The notes beneath the pieces were generated by a model. The model was not told the DNA's origin. It did not search any database and worked only from the letters and a program-made list of their open reading frames with translations. Both the position numbers and the translations under genes were made by a program. 64,000 nucleotides of DNA from Stichopus chloronotus (lineage: Eukaryota; Echinodermata; Holothuroidea; Aspidochirotida; Stichopodidae), in assembly GCA_021234535.1 (NCBI GenBank), contig CM037840.1:11758643-11822642 (forward strand). The letters are read 5' to 3'. This document shows positions 1-12,999 of the stretch, in pieces (positions within the stretch are counted from its first letter, which is position 1; every line of letters starts with the position of its first letter).

Positions 1-418
1 AACCATGTGAACACTCAACTGTGTATAAGACAACATTCTATTGCTAATTGAAAGACAATATTTTATACAACAAATGTATGTCATGATCATCAAAACCACA
101 ATGCATTTTTGCATTTTCTTTAGTTATGCATGCATCGGTATGATGCATTCTTCCTGAAGTTAGGTGGACAGTAATAGCATGTAATTGTACTGCAATATAT
201 ATGCCTTACTGTTCAAGCCACCATGTATTTGCATTCATTGATTAAAAAATGTAACATTCTCAAACGCCCTCATCAAAATGAACTTCTGTGATAAAATGTG
301 ATAGAATCTTGCATTTTACACAGTCCTACCGTAGTGAAGGAGGTTCAGAGTTAGACTGTCTCGCATAAGTCTTCTTTGGTGTATCATGCTACAAATACAG
401 TTGTTACTCGTTTTTCAG
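1..418 (+). other. Intron end upstream of the 419-721 exon
   Basis: This is AT-rich sequence without a supported coding frame. It ends in the polypyrimidine tract and CAG acceptor at 411-418. It is read as the last intron of the gene whose terminal exon follows. Confidence 0.4.
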
Positions 419-721
419 ATTTCCTCACCACCAGAAGAGCAGATGTCATTTACAATGCTAGCCTTTGAGGAAAAGGACACAACCTTTGAACTGCTGGTTC
501 AGGTTGATGGAGACATCATGGAGACATACACTTGCAATGCAGAGGTGTTGTCAAACCTCATCAAAGACACTGAAGATGATTACTCTGAGGGGGAGGAAGA
601 AGATAGCACCAACCAAACTGTTGAAGAAAAACTAATGAACAAGCTCCCAGGTGTCTGCCAGGTAGTAGTGCAGGAGCACACAATTGTAAAGGTGATACAT
701 CCTATCGTCAAAATCAAGTAG
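419..721 (+). CDS. Terminal coding exon of an unrecognised gene
   Basis: A pyrimidine-rich tract ending in TTTTTCAG at 411-418 is a good 3' splice site. It opens a frame of exactly 101 codons that ends in TAG (719-721), so the preceding intron is phase 0. The encoded 100 residues begin ISSPPEEQ, continue as mixed hydrophobic and charged sequence (FELLVQVDGD, METYTCNAEV), pass through an acidic stretch (DTEDDYSEGEEEDS) and end in a beta-like, Val/Ile-rich tail (VCQVVVQE, VKVIHPIVKIK). The composition and balanced codons look like real protein, unlike most open frames nearby. The rest of the gene lies upstream of the window. I do not recognise the family and assign no function. The ATG at 386 lies upstream of the acceptor, so it is probably intronic and not the start. 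Confidence 0.55.
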   Translation: MSSPPEEQMSFTMLAFEEKDTTFELLVQVDGDIMETYTCNAEVLSNLIKDTEDDYSEGEEEDSTNQTVEEKLMNKLPGVCQVVVQEHTIVKVIHPIVKIK

Positions 722-2772
722 GCCACTCAGTATGCCCACTTGCCACTTTTCTTTTAGTGGATCTACCTGAAATGGAGAGATCAACAAGTTTCAGTGCATA
801 ACAGTTGTAAGCTTCATCCCAAGTATTAATCTACTTTAAATTGGCAACACTTTTCACCTTTCATTACTTGTTTTATCTGATTGCATTACAGTTATCGGTC
901 AGGAAAAATGTTTTAAAAAAGATTATAAAGTCCTCAGCCTCATTATTATCCTAGTTTTAGATAACTTTTGAGTCTTCTTACCTTTTTGATAAAGTTCACT
1001 TCATTATGAAAGCTGCAAAGGTGATAACACTCCCAATAATACAGTAGCCATCAAGGAGGTTGACAAGCTTCTTGTAATGTAACACACTTAAGTTCATGGA
1101 CATTTCACTTGCAGTGTTTCCATTATATTTAAGTTCAGTGTGAAGACCACACAAAGTATCTAGCTAGCAGAATCTTATAAACATTAAATTGTCAAAGTTT
1201 TACACAGCATGCCAACTATGAACGCTTTACTTTTTAACTACTCTACAATTTAAGAGCCCCTTTTTCAATTAACATCAGGCTGTCTTAAGTTGTTGTCTGT
1301 TTTCTTTTCTTTAATTGATTGCTTTTAAAGTTGTTACTTTATATATTCATCCTCAGTATGAAAGTTGTGTTGTTTCATTCCTATAATACTTTTGGTTTTG
1401 CGTACCTTGGTCTTACCCTGCTGTGAATAATACTGAGACAGCTAGCTACAATACAAGGAATATCACTGGCCAGTAATATGATAGTGCATCACTTTATGAA
1501 ACTTCACGTTACTTGTACAAATATTAGTATCATTTGTTGGTTTGTTTTTTTCTTTTGTTGCAGCCAATATGTACACCATTTGATGTAAAATAATCTTAAT
1601 ACCATATACCAAGACAAAAGGGGAAACATTTGATTCATTGTTTATAGCACATGTACAAAGGCATATACATGTTTTTTTTTTTTTTTCACATTACAAGGTA
1701 ATTAAAAGGAGAGTTCAGCAAAAACCATAAAGTTCCTGGTGAAAAGGCAGATCAAACCTTTCCTGGGCATTGTTTACAGAATCAAACTGTGAAGTATTAT
1801 TCCAATAATTACTGTATAATTTGAATCAGACAACTTTCCTATGTACTGTGGCTCTTGGTCATATGAAATAGTGTTGCATCTTTAACAGTGGTTTATTTTC
1901 TTGTATTAAGTACACCACTTGATCAAGGATTTCCTTGTCAGAAATGCCAAGGTTATCAACTTTCAAAACTTGATGCAAAACACAGCAGTTACACCCCAAC
2001 AGTACAACATATCGAACCTTGTCATCTGTTGCAATGGAAATCTTGAGTTCTAATGTTGCGGTGTCATCAGAAATAACTCTGATCTAGTCACATTGGTGAA
2101 CCTCACATCACTCACAAAACCTTGAGGTAAGAAATCAGAGTGCAGGAAAAGAGGCACAAGAAGGTCACCACACATAAAACTCTACATTTTCTTTACCTGT
2201 GCCATTTTCCCTTCTGAAATTAAAGATGTATTTGTGCAACTGCCATCTCTTAGACACTCCAGTCCTCAACCTATTGGTCATATCATCTACCTACATTTCT
2301 CCATAGTGTGTATAGCTATCACAAGCAGTCAACATTCAACTTAAGGCAGTATTTATGCATTTGTGATCTATTTAACACTCACTTAACCTAGTATTGGCCT
2401 CATCAGCGACCTGTACTTGTAAATTTTGTCTATAGTATGTAGTTGATTTGAGTGCATATTGAGTTCAAAACAAAGCAGTTCTTTGCTACATCATGCTCAT
2501 GAGATATTCACCGCATATGTTCTCATTATTCTCAGCAGATTTTAATTTAAAACCTGTTTGATTGTTGTTAATCAATAAGTTGCTATCTTACATGCATATA
2601 CTTTTTACTCTGACTGTTCCTTTTAGAAGTACTTACTTAAAACTTGCTTTGCAGCTGTGATTTACCAAACATTGCCACTGACAATACAAGACCCTACAAT
2701 CAAAGTCATTCTTTGTGTTTTGTGTCTCGACATTTTCTTTCTTACAGATGCAAGAATCAGGTGGGGGCAGAT
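722..2772. other. 3' UTR and intergenic DNA, no gene seen
   Basis: This is AT-rich sequence following the stop codon at 719-721. The first part is presumably 3' UTR. ATTAAA-type weak polyadenylation hexamers occur near 1181 and 1701, but I saw no clear AATAAA near the stop. No coding frame with splice support was found. Confidence 0.4.
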
Positions 2773-3364
2773 CTTAGAAAAAGATGAAATTAAGAATTTT
2801 TGACAATGAAATTTTACTGTTATGTGAGAGATGACCGTGTGGTGAACACCATCACTTAATTTCATCTGCATATGTTGTTTACTTTAGAGATACTGCAATT
2901 TGAAAGTTCATGAAGAACGAGTCAGGATGCTGACATTATGATGTCATAACCTAACCGCTTGTACTTGAAAAGCTTTTGTTTTCCTTTATAATTTATTGTC
3001 GAAAATTTTTTAACAATTATGCATACCTTCAAGTCAAAGTATCAATGATTTGATCACTGCATGAGACACCTCAGTATCTCAACACAAAATGTGTACAAGT
3101 ATATGCATTTATGGAATTATTGGTAAAGAAAAAGAAATACATTAAATTAATATGCTATTAGGGGTTATGTGACATCATAATTCAACTTACCCAACGAACT
3201 TTACATTCAGCTGAGGGAAAAATGGCAGCACCTGTCTCTGAATTTCAAAAGTGCATGTATTAAAATGACACAACAGAGACTTTTGAAAAAAATTTGGAGA
3301 TCTTACTTCAAATACTTCTACTTCATATTCCATAGACATATTCTCAATGTTTGTTCACCTTTAA
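2773..3364 (-). mobile_element. Diverged inverted copy of the TTAA-ended MITE
   Basis: Read on the minus strand, this segment aligns along its whole length (592 bp) with the two MITE copies at 52781 and 57114. Shared blocks include TTTTGACAATG, ACACCTCAGTA, AACACAAAATGTGTACAAG and AAAAATGGCAGCACC. Both ends are decayed: the left end reads TTAGAAAAAGATG where the others have the 13-base inverted repeat, and the right end reads TTCACCTTTAA. It is clearly older than the other two copies. It has no coding capacity. Confidence 0.75.
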
Positions 3365-5672
3365 TGCTGCTTTTAGTTTCAATCGAGCACAAACCCACAC
3401 ATCCACAGTACTTTGTCGTTGATTGGATGTGGCGTATTGGTATGTATACATACATACTGTATATAGCAGCAGCAGCACCACTTGGAACTTCAATTGGGCA
3501 GGCTAAGGGAAGGGGCTAAGTAAATTTTTTGGGTGGCTGACAAATTCCTCCCGGGCCATTAAAAATTCCACTCAATAAACTTGTTTTCATGAGTGTTTAA
3601 ATTTTCATTTTGCTCATTTCAGTTGGTGGGGGGGGGAATGGGGGCTGACCCCTTTCGGAGGCTAAATTTGCCTACAAGTCCCCCCTTGGTGCCATCGCTG
3701 TGTATGTATGTATATATATATATATATATATATAACGCTAAATTGTAAGTCTGGGAGACATGGCATTTAATATTCCTTTAGGGAGACATCGTGATAAATG
3801 GGCATTATACAAAGAAAGAATACAAACATACACAAATTTTCGTGTGATATTACACGTTATGTATAGCTCTAGGTATTGCGAGGCGTTCGGGTCTAATGTG
3901 CCGAACGATAAGAGATATGCATAATTTTTTTCGTAATTTTCGTATCCCTAATGTTTTCAAACCCTAAATAGTACAGTTGGGAGACGGAAGTGTTAGAATA
4001 TGTACCTTTGGTAGACCTATGGAAACTACCTACAGAAACAGTACATAATTTATTATATTTGCTAATATCAATCAGAATTTCATGAAATCCAAAGGAACTA
4101 TAGCTTATAGCTTAATATTAATATATCATTAGCTTGATACGTTACCTTGAGTTTCAACATACCTACCACAGTATATTAACTGATTAACACCTCAAGAGTA
4201 AGAGCATCAAGCCCACTTGAAAAGGGGGTGAGGTGGGGAGGGGGCTTAAAATGACCTTAACAGAATTGCGGGCTTTGAAACTTTAGCTTCTGTATACCTT
4301 TGAATTGTATTTTAAAAAAAACAGGTCAGACACTACCATTTCACCAATTAGTGTGGCGTTTTGAGACTACATCTAAATGAAGATTAAGGGACCTTGAGGT
4401 AAGGAGAGGAACAGCAATTCCATGCAGTTTTATCCATCAAAAAGTAATACCGTAGATAGGCAACTCCAGTGGGGTAAAAATGGCACATACAGAGCGTTAG
4501 GGAAAGTTTCACCATGCAAAAGTTATTTATTACGTGGCAGTCCTCCGTTAAAGAAGTACTTTTTCATCTCTGCCCCATCAAAGAGTTTGTTTTCATGCAA
4601 TGAGGTGGGGAGGCAGTGGCGTAACTCTTATGCGCTCTGGGAACAAGTACCCTAACACCAACGATAGGGCATTTGAAAGTGTGTCCCTGGCCACTAATCG
4701 AAATGTGGAAGGCTGTGCTAACCCCCATACTCAAGAGTTGCACATAAAATATATTCTAGGCACAAATTCTGAGATATAAAAAGTAACTTTACTGTGAAGG
4801 TAAAGTGCTTTGTTGAAACAATACCCTAATTGCAAATCAGTATGAACACATTTTTAGGGTAAGGGGAATGGAGAGCGGGATGGGAATGGAGAGGGGGATA
4901 AGGATGAAAGAGGGTACAAACATCCCTTTTGGAAATCAGGTCCAGCAATGTCGGCCACCACAGCGTGTCAGCTATCCACCTTAGCTAATTTCATGAGTGT
5001 AATCTGTAAATTCGCAAACGGATCAAAATTTATAAACACCTGATAAATGTAAGGCAGAACATGTTTTAATGAAGTTTAAAACTGTCCAATACAGACAAAA
5101 TTTTAACTATCATACTGACTTTTACACCACTAATTATACCAATTGTATGAAGTCATGTATGGATTGGCAGGCGAATAGTTATAACTAAGACATTGGCCAA
5201 GATACAGTATATGTGGAGCTGAGGGAGGGGTGCAGATTTACATTTCGTGTATATTTCTGTATGATCCACATTTAACAGCACAAACCACATCTCATAAATC
5301 GTTGTTGAAAATGGTAAGATTCGTGCCTTAAAAGCAAACTTGTTTTCCCTGACTAGAGTTTCAACTTGGAATGAAACAAAGTTTATGAAAAAAGACACAA
5401 AAGTGCTTTCCTCTTGGGAAAATGATATATTTGTACCAAGTGTGTACCAAATATCAAATAGCTTACCTTAAAGATACAAAAAAAAAAGAGATACAAAACT
5501 TTATACTATTTCTACAAAAGGGTACAATGTGACTCCATATTTTGTTTTATTATAAATATCTTTGGCAGCAAGAAGTTGGCAAAGGCAAGAAAAAGCTTTA
5601 TTAAAAATACTTTCCGTTCCAAGGTAGTACAAGACTCACACATTACTTCACTCATCTTTTCCTTAAGATCAA
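3365..5672. other. Intergenic DNA with G-rich repeat-like patch
   Basis: No supported gene. At 3480-3735 there is a G-rich patch (TTGGTGGGGGGGGG, then GGGGCTGACCCC) followed by a short (TA)12 run at 3711-3734. It looks like the end of an interspersed repeat. The fragment at 4613-4632 (AGTGGCGTAACTC and following) has a similar character. The rest is unremarkable AT-rich sequence up to the N gap. Confidence 0.35.
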
Positions 5673-5772
5673 NNNNNNNNNNNNNNNNNNNNNNNNNNNN
5701 NNNNNNNNNNNNNNNNNNNNNNNNNNNNNNNNNNNNNNNNNNNNNNNNNNNNNNNNNNNNNNNNNNNNNNNN
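5673..5772. other. Assembly gap of 100 N
   Basis: Exactly 100 consecutive N characters, the conventional placeholder for a scaffold join of unknown size. Open frames crossing it are meaningless. Confidence 0.99.
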
Positions 5773-8700
5773 AACGTCCATTTTGGAAACTACGTCACAA
5801 CCTTGTTTACTATACTTTAGTGTTGTTGAAAATATGACATTTTCAAAACTAAATCAGGAGCACTTTTCCCTCAATTGCCAAACGATATCACGATATCAAA
5901 GGGATAAGCTGGAACCAAAGCACATCTGAATAAAATATGTGTAAAACCATGGATTTCGTACGAATCCCACAGTACAAAATAGTGTAATCCCCATAACTCC
6001 CTGGTGTGGGTGTTTACGAGTCACGATACTTACCTTTCGCCTCACCGATGCATACATTTGACCTAGCTCAAATCCTAGAAGTTAATTCTAGCACCGCGCC
6101 CTCTAAGGCCTAGCCCGCCCTCGTAAAATAACCTTAATTCTGACATGACACTTTATTATCAAGTAAATCAGTTCAGTTAACTCAAGTTTTAGACAACCTT
6201 TAGGTCTAACTTCTACTTTCCTTACGTTATTACTGTAATATGCCATTCAAATTACATATTCTATTACATATATATTTTTTTTTTTTTTCATCAAATGTGC
6301 CAATGATTTTGTTTGGGTTAATTCACAAGCGATATCAGGAGCAAAGTTTTAAAACGTGATCGCTTTCCGATATCACAACGTCACTACAACACTTCTACAC
6401 TCCATATGCAACTTTTGTTTTGGGTGAACAATTTAATCACGAACAATAATATGGTACTCTTTCGTTTTCTGTTTTTTTTAATTCATTATTTTACTTTTTT
6501 ACAGACTGGCTTTGTTTCAATATCTTTTCAGCTTAAATATAAATACTAATCTGGGAGTTATCTCCGAGTTTTTCACAATGCAGAGTGACTACTCCATGTG
6601 GAACAGCCTTGACCGACCTTAGTCTCTGATAAACCGATTCGGTCCTTTACGTTGGCTGACACTCAGTAAGTAAGTACACGGGGTCGCTCACACAGAGCAT
6701 CGGATGCGTGGGCTATGTTGATTTTGAATGTGTGAGAGTGTAGGCCAGAGTGCTCCGTAAGGAACGCCACGATAGTAAAGGGTATTGAAGGAGACCTTTT
6801 GACCTATAAAAACATGTTAAAGATCTAAGTGTTTAACTCAACAACGGCGTTGATATCACGAACTCGCTTAAGTAACTGTGCTGTAGAATTCAGAAACGTT
6901 CGAATTACGCACACTTTGTGACGTCATCCACGTTATGCTGGATTTGCGTGGTGCCTCGTTCTGCGATCATTTACTTCAATAATGTCCTAGTTGCAAGACA
7001 TGCATGGGACATGCGCTCTCTTTCGAGCAAACTTGTGGACAAGTCATCCTCATCTCGCTTGACAAAATCTTTACATCATCAAACATCACACACGGCCTCT
7101 AATCTCAAATTGTCGTAATCATTATGGGCATTATTTTATAAACAGTGGTTTGTGAGTATGTGTGTGCGTGTACTCATCTAAAAGATCTCAAATAAATTAC
7201 AGAGACAAGGAAGACCGCAGGGTGACAAATCTTCAGTTACTTTAGTGCGACGCAAATCTTGCAGCTTCAGTTGCAAATATTATATGGCTAAACCGAAGGG
7301 AAAAGGCAATCTTCGATTAATAAAATAAACAGTCAATATATGTCTCATACTTTTTGAAAATAAGCTATCAGTATCAGATGATTTCATCGATTTAATTTGT
7401 CAGGATTTAGGCCAATTCATATTATTGGGAGGATGAATGTTCAAGTGGGTTTAACCTCGAGAAATGGGCACAGAAAGAAGTAAAGCCTTTCTCCCAGCTA
7501 CATTCATGAATACAATAGAAGTAAATTACGCAGCCTGTCAAGCCATTAAAGTGTTCTAGGAAAGCGAATAGTGACACATTTGTTATTACAATAGGAAAAA
7601 AAACACACGATTAGAAGTGTTCAAGGCTACAAGCTTCTTCTGATGTCCTAAGTTATTAGATTCATTAATAAAAGCGTGAAAGGAACCAAAGTTTGGTGCC
7701 TCTGAATTTACACCTCTTCCAAAAAACAAAAAAAAAATTATATTTGCTATTCGTCTGGCCTTGCAATAACTCTTGCACAAAAGAATCGCACTCTTTGATG
7801 CAAATTTAGACCATAACTATCCATTGAATACAAGTCATCAGACATCATTCGCAGAGCTGGTACATACAAGCAATCGCATACAACACAGCAGAACGGTTCA
7901 CTTTTATCGTTTTCCGGCAAGTTTACAAGAAGATCATGGAACTTTTAATGCACAGTGTACCACGAAATCTCTCAAAGGCCTACATTGCCACATTATGTAG
8001 AAAGCATAGTGATAAGGTATACTGCTGATAGGCCTAATAGCCTAACGTTATAAACATATATAGAGTAAGAGTAAACAAAGGCTATTGCGTTCGAAACGAA
8101 AACCTTTTCATAAACCTTTTAGAGCCATTGAACAAACTTCCAATGCACACTTGTGTATGTGGAAGGACTAGCCTGGCACTGAAAAGAGGAACTAACCCAG
8201 CAAATTTTAAAGGCCCTGCACTTAGCTATGCACAAAGGACAACATCATTCGATTTAAAAGGCCGTGCATAATGTGGAAAAATTGAGAAACAATATAGCGG
8301 ATCCTTTTCTCACAGTATTGAGTGTATACAATATGGAGAGTTGGTCGACCGTGACGTTCTTCAGTGTGCATTAGGTGAGATTCCATTTCTGGTATCGTTT
8401 TGTCATAACAAGTAAGTGACTTAACTTGACACGATTTGACAGCAATGTGACTGTATGGGGAAAGCAATGGAATCAATGCTTTCCAGTGACACAAATGTGA
8501 ACGCGCGTCAACAACCCCCAATAATTGAAGCCTATGGGACTGTGTGTAGTTCTGATAACCGAGATGACCACTTAAAGGAGGGGGGGGGGGTTGTTAAAGG
8601 AGGGGGGTTGTTAATTCCATTGCTCAAAGATTCAAAACACACCATCGTACGGAGCATGTCAATATTTTATAAAACTAACATGTGCACCAATAAAGCGCAT

Positions 8701-10821
8701 GATAGTCCCATCGAGATGGCAATGATGATCGTTTCGTGAGACGTTTTCACGCGTAACATCAACTTGCAGAAATATTTTGCCATTTGCTAGTTTGCAAAGT
8801 CATCACAAACAAATGAGACTAAAATTGAAGTCCCCACCCCACCCATTAGGGTGGAGGAGGAGGAAAGTCCATCAAAACTTTTTTTAGATCATCTATAATC
8901 CAAGCAAACAGTTAAACTGGCTTAAACCCTTTCTCTGTTGTTGTTGTTGTTTTTTTTTATGCTTTTTTTTCTGCCACAAGGTTATAAGCCGCAACAAGAT
9001 CACCCTAGAAACACGTCATCTTACCAACTCTTCTCTCTCATTGGACGACGGAAGCTATTGAGCGTTTGTAACTAGAGTTAATCTACTGTTTCCAACTCTA
9101 TTACCCTCAAAAATAGGGATCAGACATAGGGTCAGACGAAACAGAGCAGCTGAAAGGCTAAGAACTTTTCATTGTCTTCATCATACGTTCAGACACGTGA
9201 AAGTGCTGCATCGTTGCACCTTGGTTTCTCGTGGCATGCCAAAATCCAGAAATCGGAGGATACCTCTCCTTACAAATGTACAAATAAATCAACTTGTTTA
9301 TGATACTCACTGATCGTGGTATGTCTGACCTCCTCAAAAAACTTGGTTTCAAAGGTCAGAGATTATAATGGTTCAGTGAGGAGTTGTCGAGAAATGTTCT
9401 GGACATGATTTCATAACATTTGGGGGTTTCTTGGCATCGGAACGAAGGTATAGAGGGTTGAATTTTAGTTTGTTACAATGCCCCGGGATGTCTTAAAAGT
9501 TCGTTAGAGAAATGGGGAAGAGTATAATAGCCTGAATCTGATAATATATGGATACACAAATAAGGGACCGTTTTTTCTGTCATTTATTGGATGATAACAG
9601 TATCCAGAGGAACAGTTATTGTTTTAGGGGTATACCACTTCAAACAAGCTAAGCCTCTCCATACAGCTCGATCGTGCTTAAGTCTTTGTTTAGGCGGTAA
9701 CTCCACGTTTTCGGATTCAGAACACGTAGGGCCTATACCGTGGAGACATCCACTTTAATCCACTTCTATGGTATGGTACACTCGCTTAAACCCATGTTGA
9801 ATGGCACCAACTCTTATCCAGTATACACTACTTGATTGCAAGCAGGGTATAACTTCATGCAGTCGCTAATGTACAGTCGAAGATCAAAACACAACCCTTT
9901 GAGCTATTTTTTTAGCTCCGTGTCTTATCCACCGAACCGCGCATAGAAACTCAACAAGGTGAACTTACAAAAGCTCCCAAACTACAATATCAGCACACGC
10001 ACTGCTATTCTTGCACTCGTATTGGAGGGTATAGTGTTCCACAATGCCCGTCGAAATAACCCATTCCAATGTACTCTTATTAACTGCATGGAAAGGGTTA
10101 TTTTCAATGTTTTCCACGGTAAGATAAATCATGGTTACACGAGGCGAATAACCCCTCTCAATGCAGGTTAAACTTCCCAGCAGGTGTTGGTATGTACCGC
10201 CGTTTAACGTAGGCCTACAAACCTGAATGACGCATGAGTGATACACGTCCGTTGTGCGGGCTAAGTGCAGGTATGTAAGGACTCGTGGTTACCTTCCTGC
10301 TATTTCTCAATTGTGGGTTTGCTCTATGCACATCGATAAAGCCATCTCAATCATAAATACGTCTTAAACCTTATAGCATTATTATTATTTATCTACACAA
10401 GCACTTTTCCTTTGGAAGAATTTATCGAGGGGATTCGTAGATTAATGAACCCAGAGTATGCAAGTGATTTACCAGCTGTTAGGTTGCAAATTGTTTGTTT
10501 CTTGAGTCCCAAATTAAGTAGCCTTTGCGAATTGAAATTTTAATTGAAAGTTTATTACATGGCATTTACATCAGACACTCTAGGTCGGAAAATAAACATT
10601 CCGATTCAGGGAAAATCTAGAACCTAGTGCCCTAGTACATTATTAAACAGGCTGAAATCACGTGCTTAGCTGCTGTCAGATGCAGTGATAAGATTTTAAA
10701 CTGGAAAAACTGAATTCGGTCAATTTGTTATGATGTATGAGATATACGGTATGTATTAAGATCACGTGACCTGATCTGACGCACGTTAGACTGAGTTCGT
10801 GTATATACAAAATGTTATGGT

Positions 10822-10824
<3 letters not shown>
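5773..10824. other. About 5 kb without a recognisable gene
   Basis: AT-rich DNA with homopolymer runs (poly-T near 6270, poly-G at 8580-8590, a TTG/T run near 8940). A perfect CRE palindrome, TGACGTCA, is at 6919-6926 and TAGGCCTA octamers are at 8029 and 10210. Open frames here show no family resemblance and no convincing splice sites. Confidence 0.35.

Positions 10825-10914
<90 letters not shown>
10825..10914. repeat. (TA)n microsatellite
   Basis: About 90 bases of nearly uninterrupted TA dinucleotides with a single G substitution near 10876. Any open frame through it (alternating Tyr/Ile) is an artefact. Confidence 0.98.
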
Positions 10915-10916
<2 letters not shown>

Positions 10917-10917
<1 letters not shown>

Positions 10918-10945
10918 GATCCACCGGGCTTCGAACTCGGGACAT
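10917..10945 (-). repeat. tRNA-like B box beside (TA)n, possible SINE remnant
   Basis: On the minus strand the sequence reads GTCCCGAGTTCGAAGCCCGG. This closely matches the RNA polymerase III internal B box (GGTTCGANNCC) in a T-arm-like setting, and it abuts the (TA)n tract. Many tRNA-derived SINEs carry this arrangement. I could not find a matching A box at the proper distance or a cloverleaf, so this is not called a tRNA gene. Confidence 0.35.
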
Positions 10946-12924
10946 GTATCTGTGCTGATGTTTATGGCAATATAAATTCCCTGCAATATTGAGAGCTACA
11001 GTAATTCAAATTCAATGTTACCTGGCGGTAAGATAGGGAACGGAATATCAAATTACATCGTTCACAACCTTTGGTATTATGTATGTTACTTCCAACCACA
11101 TATAACAACATCACTCAATCTGAAGGATTTATCTTTCAGATGTCACTGTGGTGCAGACGTGACGGTATGTTGGTCTTCGAGGAAAGCGAAGGATTTCGGT
11201 GCACAAAGGAGAACCCCCCCTTTAACGGACTTCAATTACAGGGACACGTTAAAGGGATATCCCACGTAAGTTGCATTGTACACTTCAAGAGCCCCCCCAT
11301 ATATATTTGGATATATAGGTATAAGCCTATAGTTATGAAAAACTATTCCTTACATCTGTAGAGTCTTCTGACAAACGTACTTACATTCCATGCAAATCAT
11401 AGACTTTATGTTAAACGTGACTCTTAAGACTTCGGCAAAATTACGGAACAAAATACTTATTACATAATTAATGCTTACTTTTTCAAATACGTAGTGGATT
11501 GTACGTCTGATTCAAATGCTGCTTTTCTCCAGCTGAGCTGTTGGCGGCAAACCCAGTTTCAATTCATATTTTGCACAAGATTAATGTTTTGTGAGAAGAG
11601 AAGTGTTCGTCTACCTCAACCACCTGTAGGTCTTTAAATAGTCAATAAGCAGCAGGTTAACTGGTACTGCCTGACCTTTCCCGTTATTACAAGTTTACTG
11701 CATATGACGATAAACAACTTCCACATAAAGCATGTAAAGCAGTATCATTTACGAGAGTTCGTGGTTTTAAAATAATCTCATAGGCCGTAAATGGCCGCCT
11801 CGCTGATCGTCACCTAGGATATACATTCATGTGACCAATCATGAGAGAGCAGACGGTGTAATTTGGCGGGAATATAACACAATGGTTTGAAGGGTGTTGT
11901 ATAACACAGCTGTTTGAAGGGCGTGATCGTCTAAGGTCATCTGTGTAATATTTTTATAGATTTTGTTGCTCATAAACTAAGAAGTCTCAGAAAGTTCAGA
12001 TACATCAATCAGTTTGTGATACCACATGTTTTTGTTTTTTCTTCATCTCCTCACTCTCGTCTCTTTCTCTTTTTAAGCATCAGCTTCCCAGAAATGTGAT
12101 TCAGTCATCGATTCCTCCTGGGCAGTTTTAAATTGAAGGAAAGTCGGGACTTTCTACAATGAAAAAGTGATTGCGTTTGAACTGAAAAACCAGAAGGATA
12201 AGACTGTTTTATCTTTTCTTTTTCTTTACTTCTAAAGGTACACGTGAAGGTTGTACTTGCACGGACTACGTTTTTCAATGAAGGAAAACAGTAATTACTT
12301 CGAAAAGCAATGGCATTGTCAAAAAACAGTAATAACAGAAATCATACTTGAAAATTAACGGTTCTTACTAAAAGCGCCTACATAATGAATATGCAACAGT
12401 ACAGGTCTCACTAGTGTATCAAAAACATACTACTCAAGTCGTTGCTCCTTGGTCGGTATCAGGAATTGTAGTATTTGGTGCAAGGAAGCACTGTATTTAC
12501 AAATAACTGATCCCAACACTGCAGTGTCAGTGATCCAGAGTTGTTTTGACTAACTAAATATTCAATACCCGAGTTGCTTTAAAATTGAAGTTTAAAGGGA
12601 CATATTTACAGACCAAATCGGCCATGTGTTTGCTAGCAATAATGATAATAAACGGATCTGTAAGGGCAGTTATTTTCACTCACTGGTATTTAATATTAAA
12701 TGGATGCAACATTATACAGCGATTGAGACTATAATAAATTTGTAACTTGATGTATATTAAGAGAAGAACCATCCAAGGTAGATACATGTTACGGGATGTG
12801 AAATAAATCAGTGCAGCGTCACGAAAAGGATTACTTCACAATGTGTCCGGAATTTTGGGTGGGTTTTATATTTGTGGAAAGTAAATTATTTGAAAGTATA
12901 GTGACCGGATTATTATCTACTTAC
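10946..12924. other. Intergenic or intronic DNA, short duplication at 11.87 kb
   Basis: No supported exon. A 27-base direct duplication with a few differences (ATAACACA..TTTGAAGGG) is at 11874-11900 and 11901-11927. If the minus-strand gene with exons at 24.0 and 12.9 kb is real, its later exons should lie here or further left, but I could not identify one with a matching phase. Confidence 0.3.
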
Positions 12925-12999
12925 TTGGCATTCTTGTTCCATAGCTTTTTGGCATCTTCAGACATTTCAGAGAAGTCGGAACTTTGCTGTCTCCGAGGA
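12925..12999 (-). CDS. Candidate 75-base internal exon
   Basis: On the minus strand, TTTATCTCTCCACAG (ending at 13000) is a strong acceptor and GTAAGTAG (from 12924) a strong donor. They enclose 75 bases that are open in the frame PRRQQSSDFSEMSEDAKKLW. Both boundaries are phase 2, so the exon is symmetric and could be skipped without breaking the frame. It has several Ser residues in acidic context (SSDFSEMSED), which are possible casein-kinase-type sites. The other two frames are less convincing. Confidence 0.45.

Noticed and set aside
6020..6100. Small minus-strand start exon (ATG.. before GTAAGT at about 6027)
   Set aside because: Only eight codons with a good donor but no partner exon of matching phase, close to an assembly gap; not distinguishable from chance.
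9158..9352. Minus-strand exon ending at GTGAGT near 9307
   Set aside because: The donor is good but no acceptor gives a reasonable open exon with a recognisable or phase-matched product.
10917..10945. tRNA gene on the minus strand
   Set aside because: Only a B-box/T-arm-like segment is present; no acceptor stem, anticodon arm or A box could be aligned.
11144..11165. Tiny plus-strand exon between TTTCAG and GTATGT
   Set aside because: Only about 25 bases long; the splice-like sites are plausible but there is no flanking coding context.
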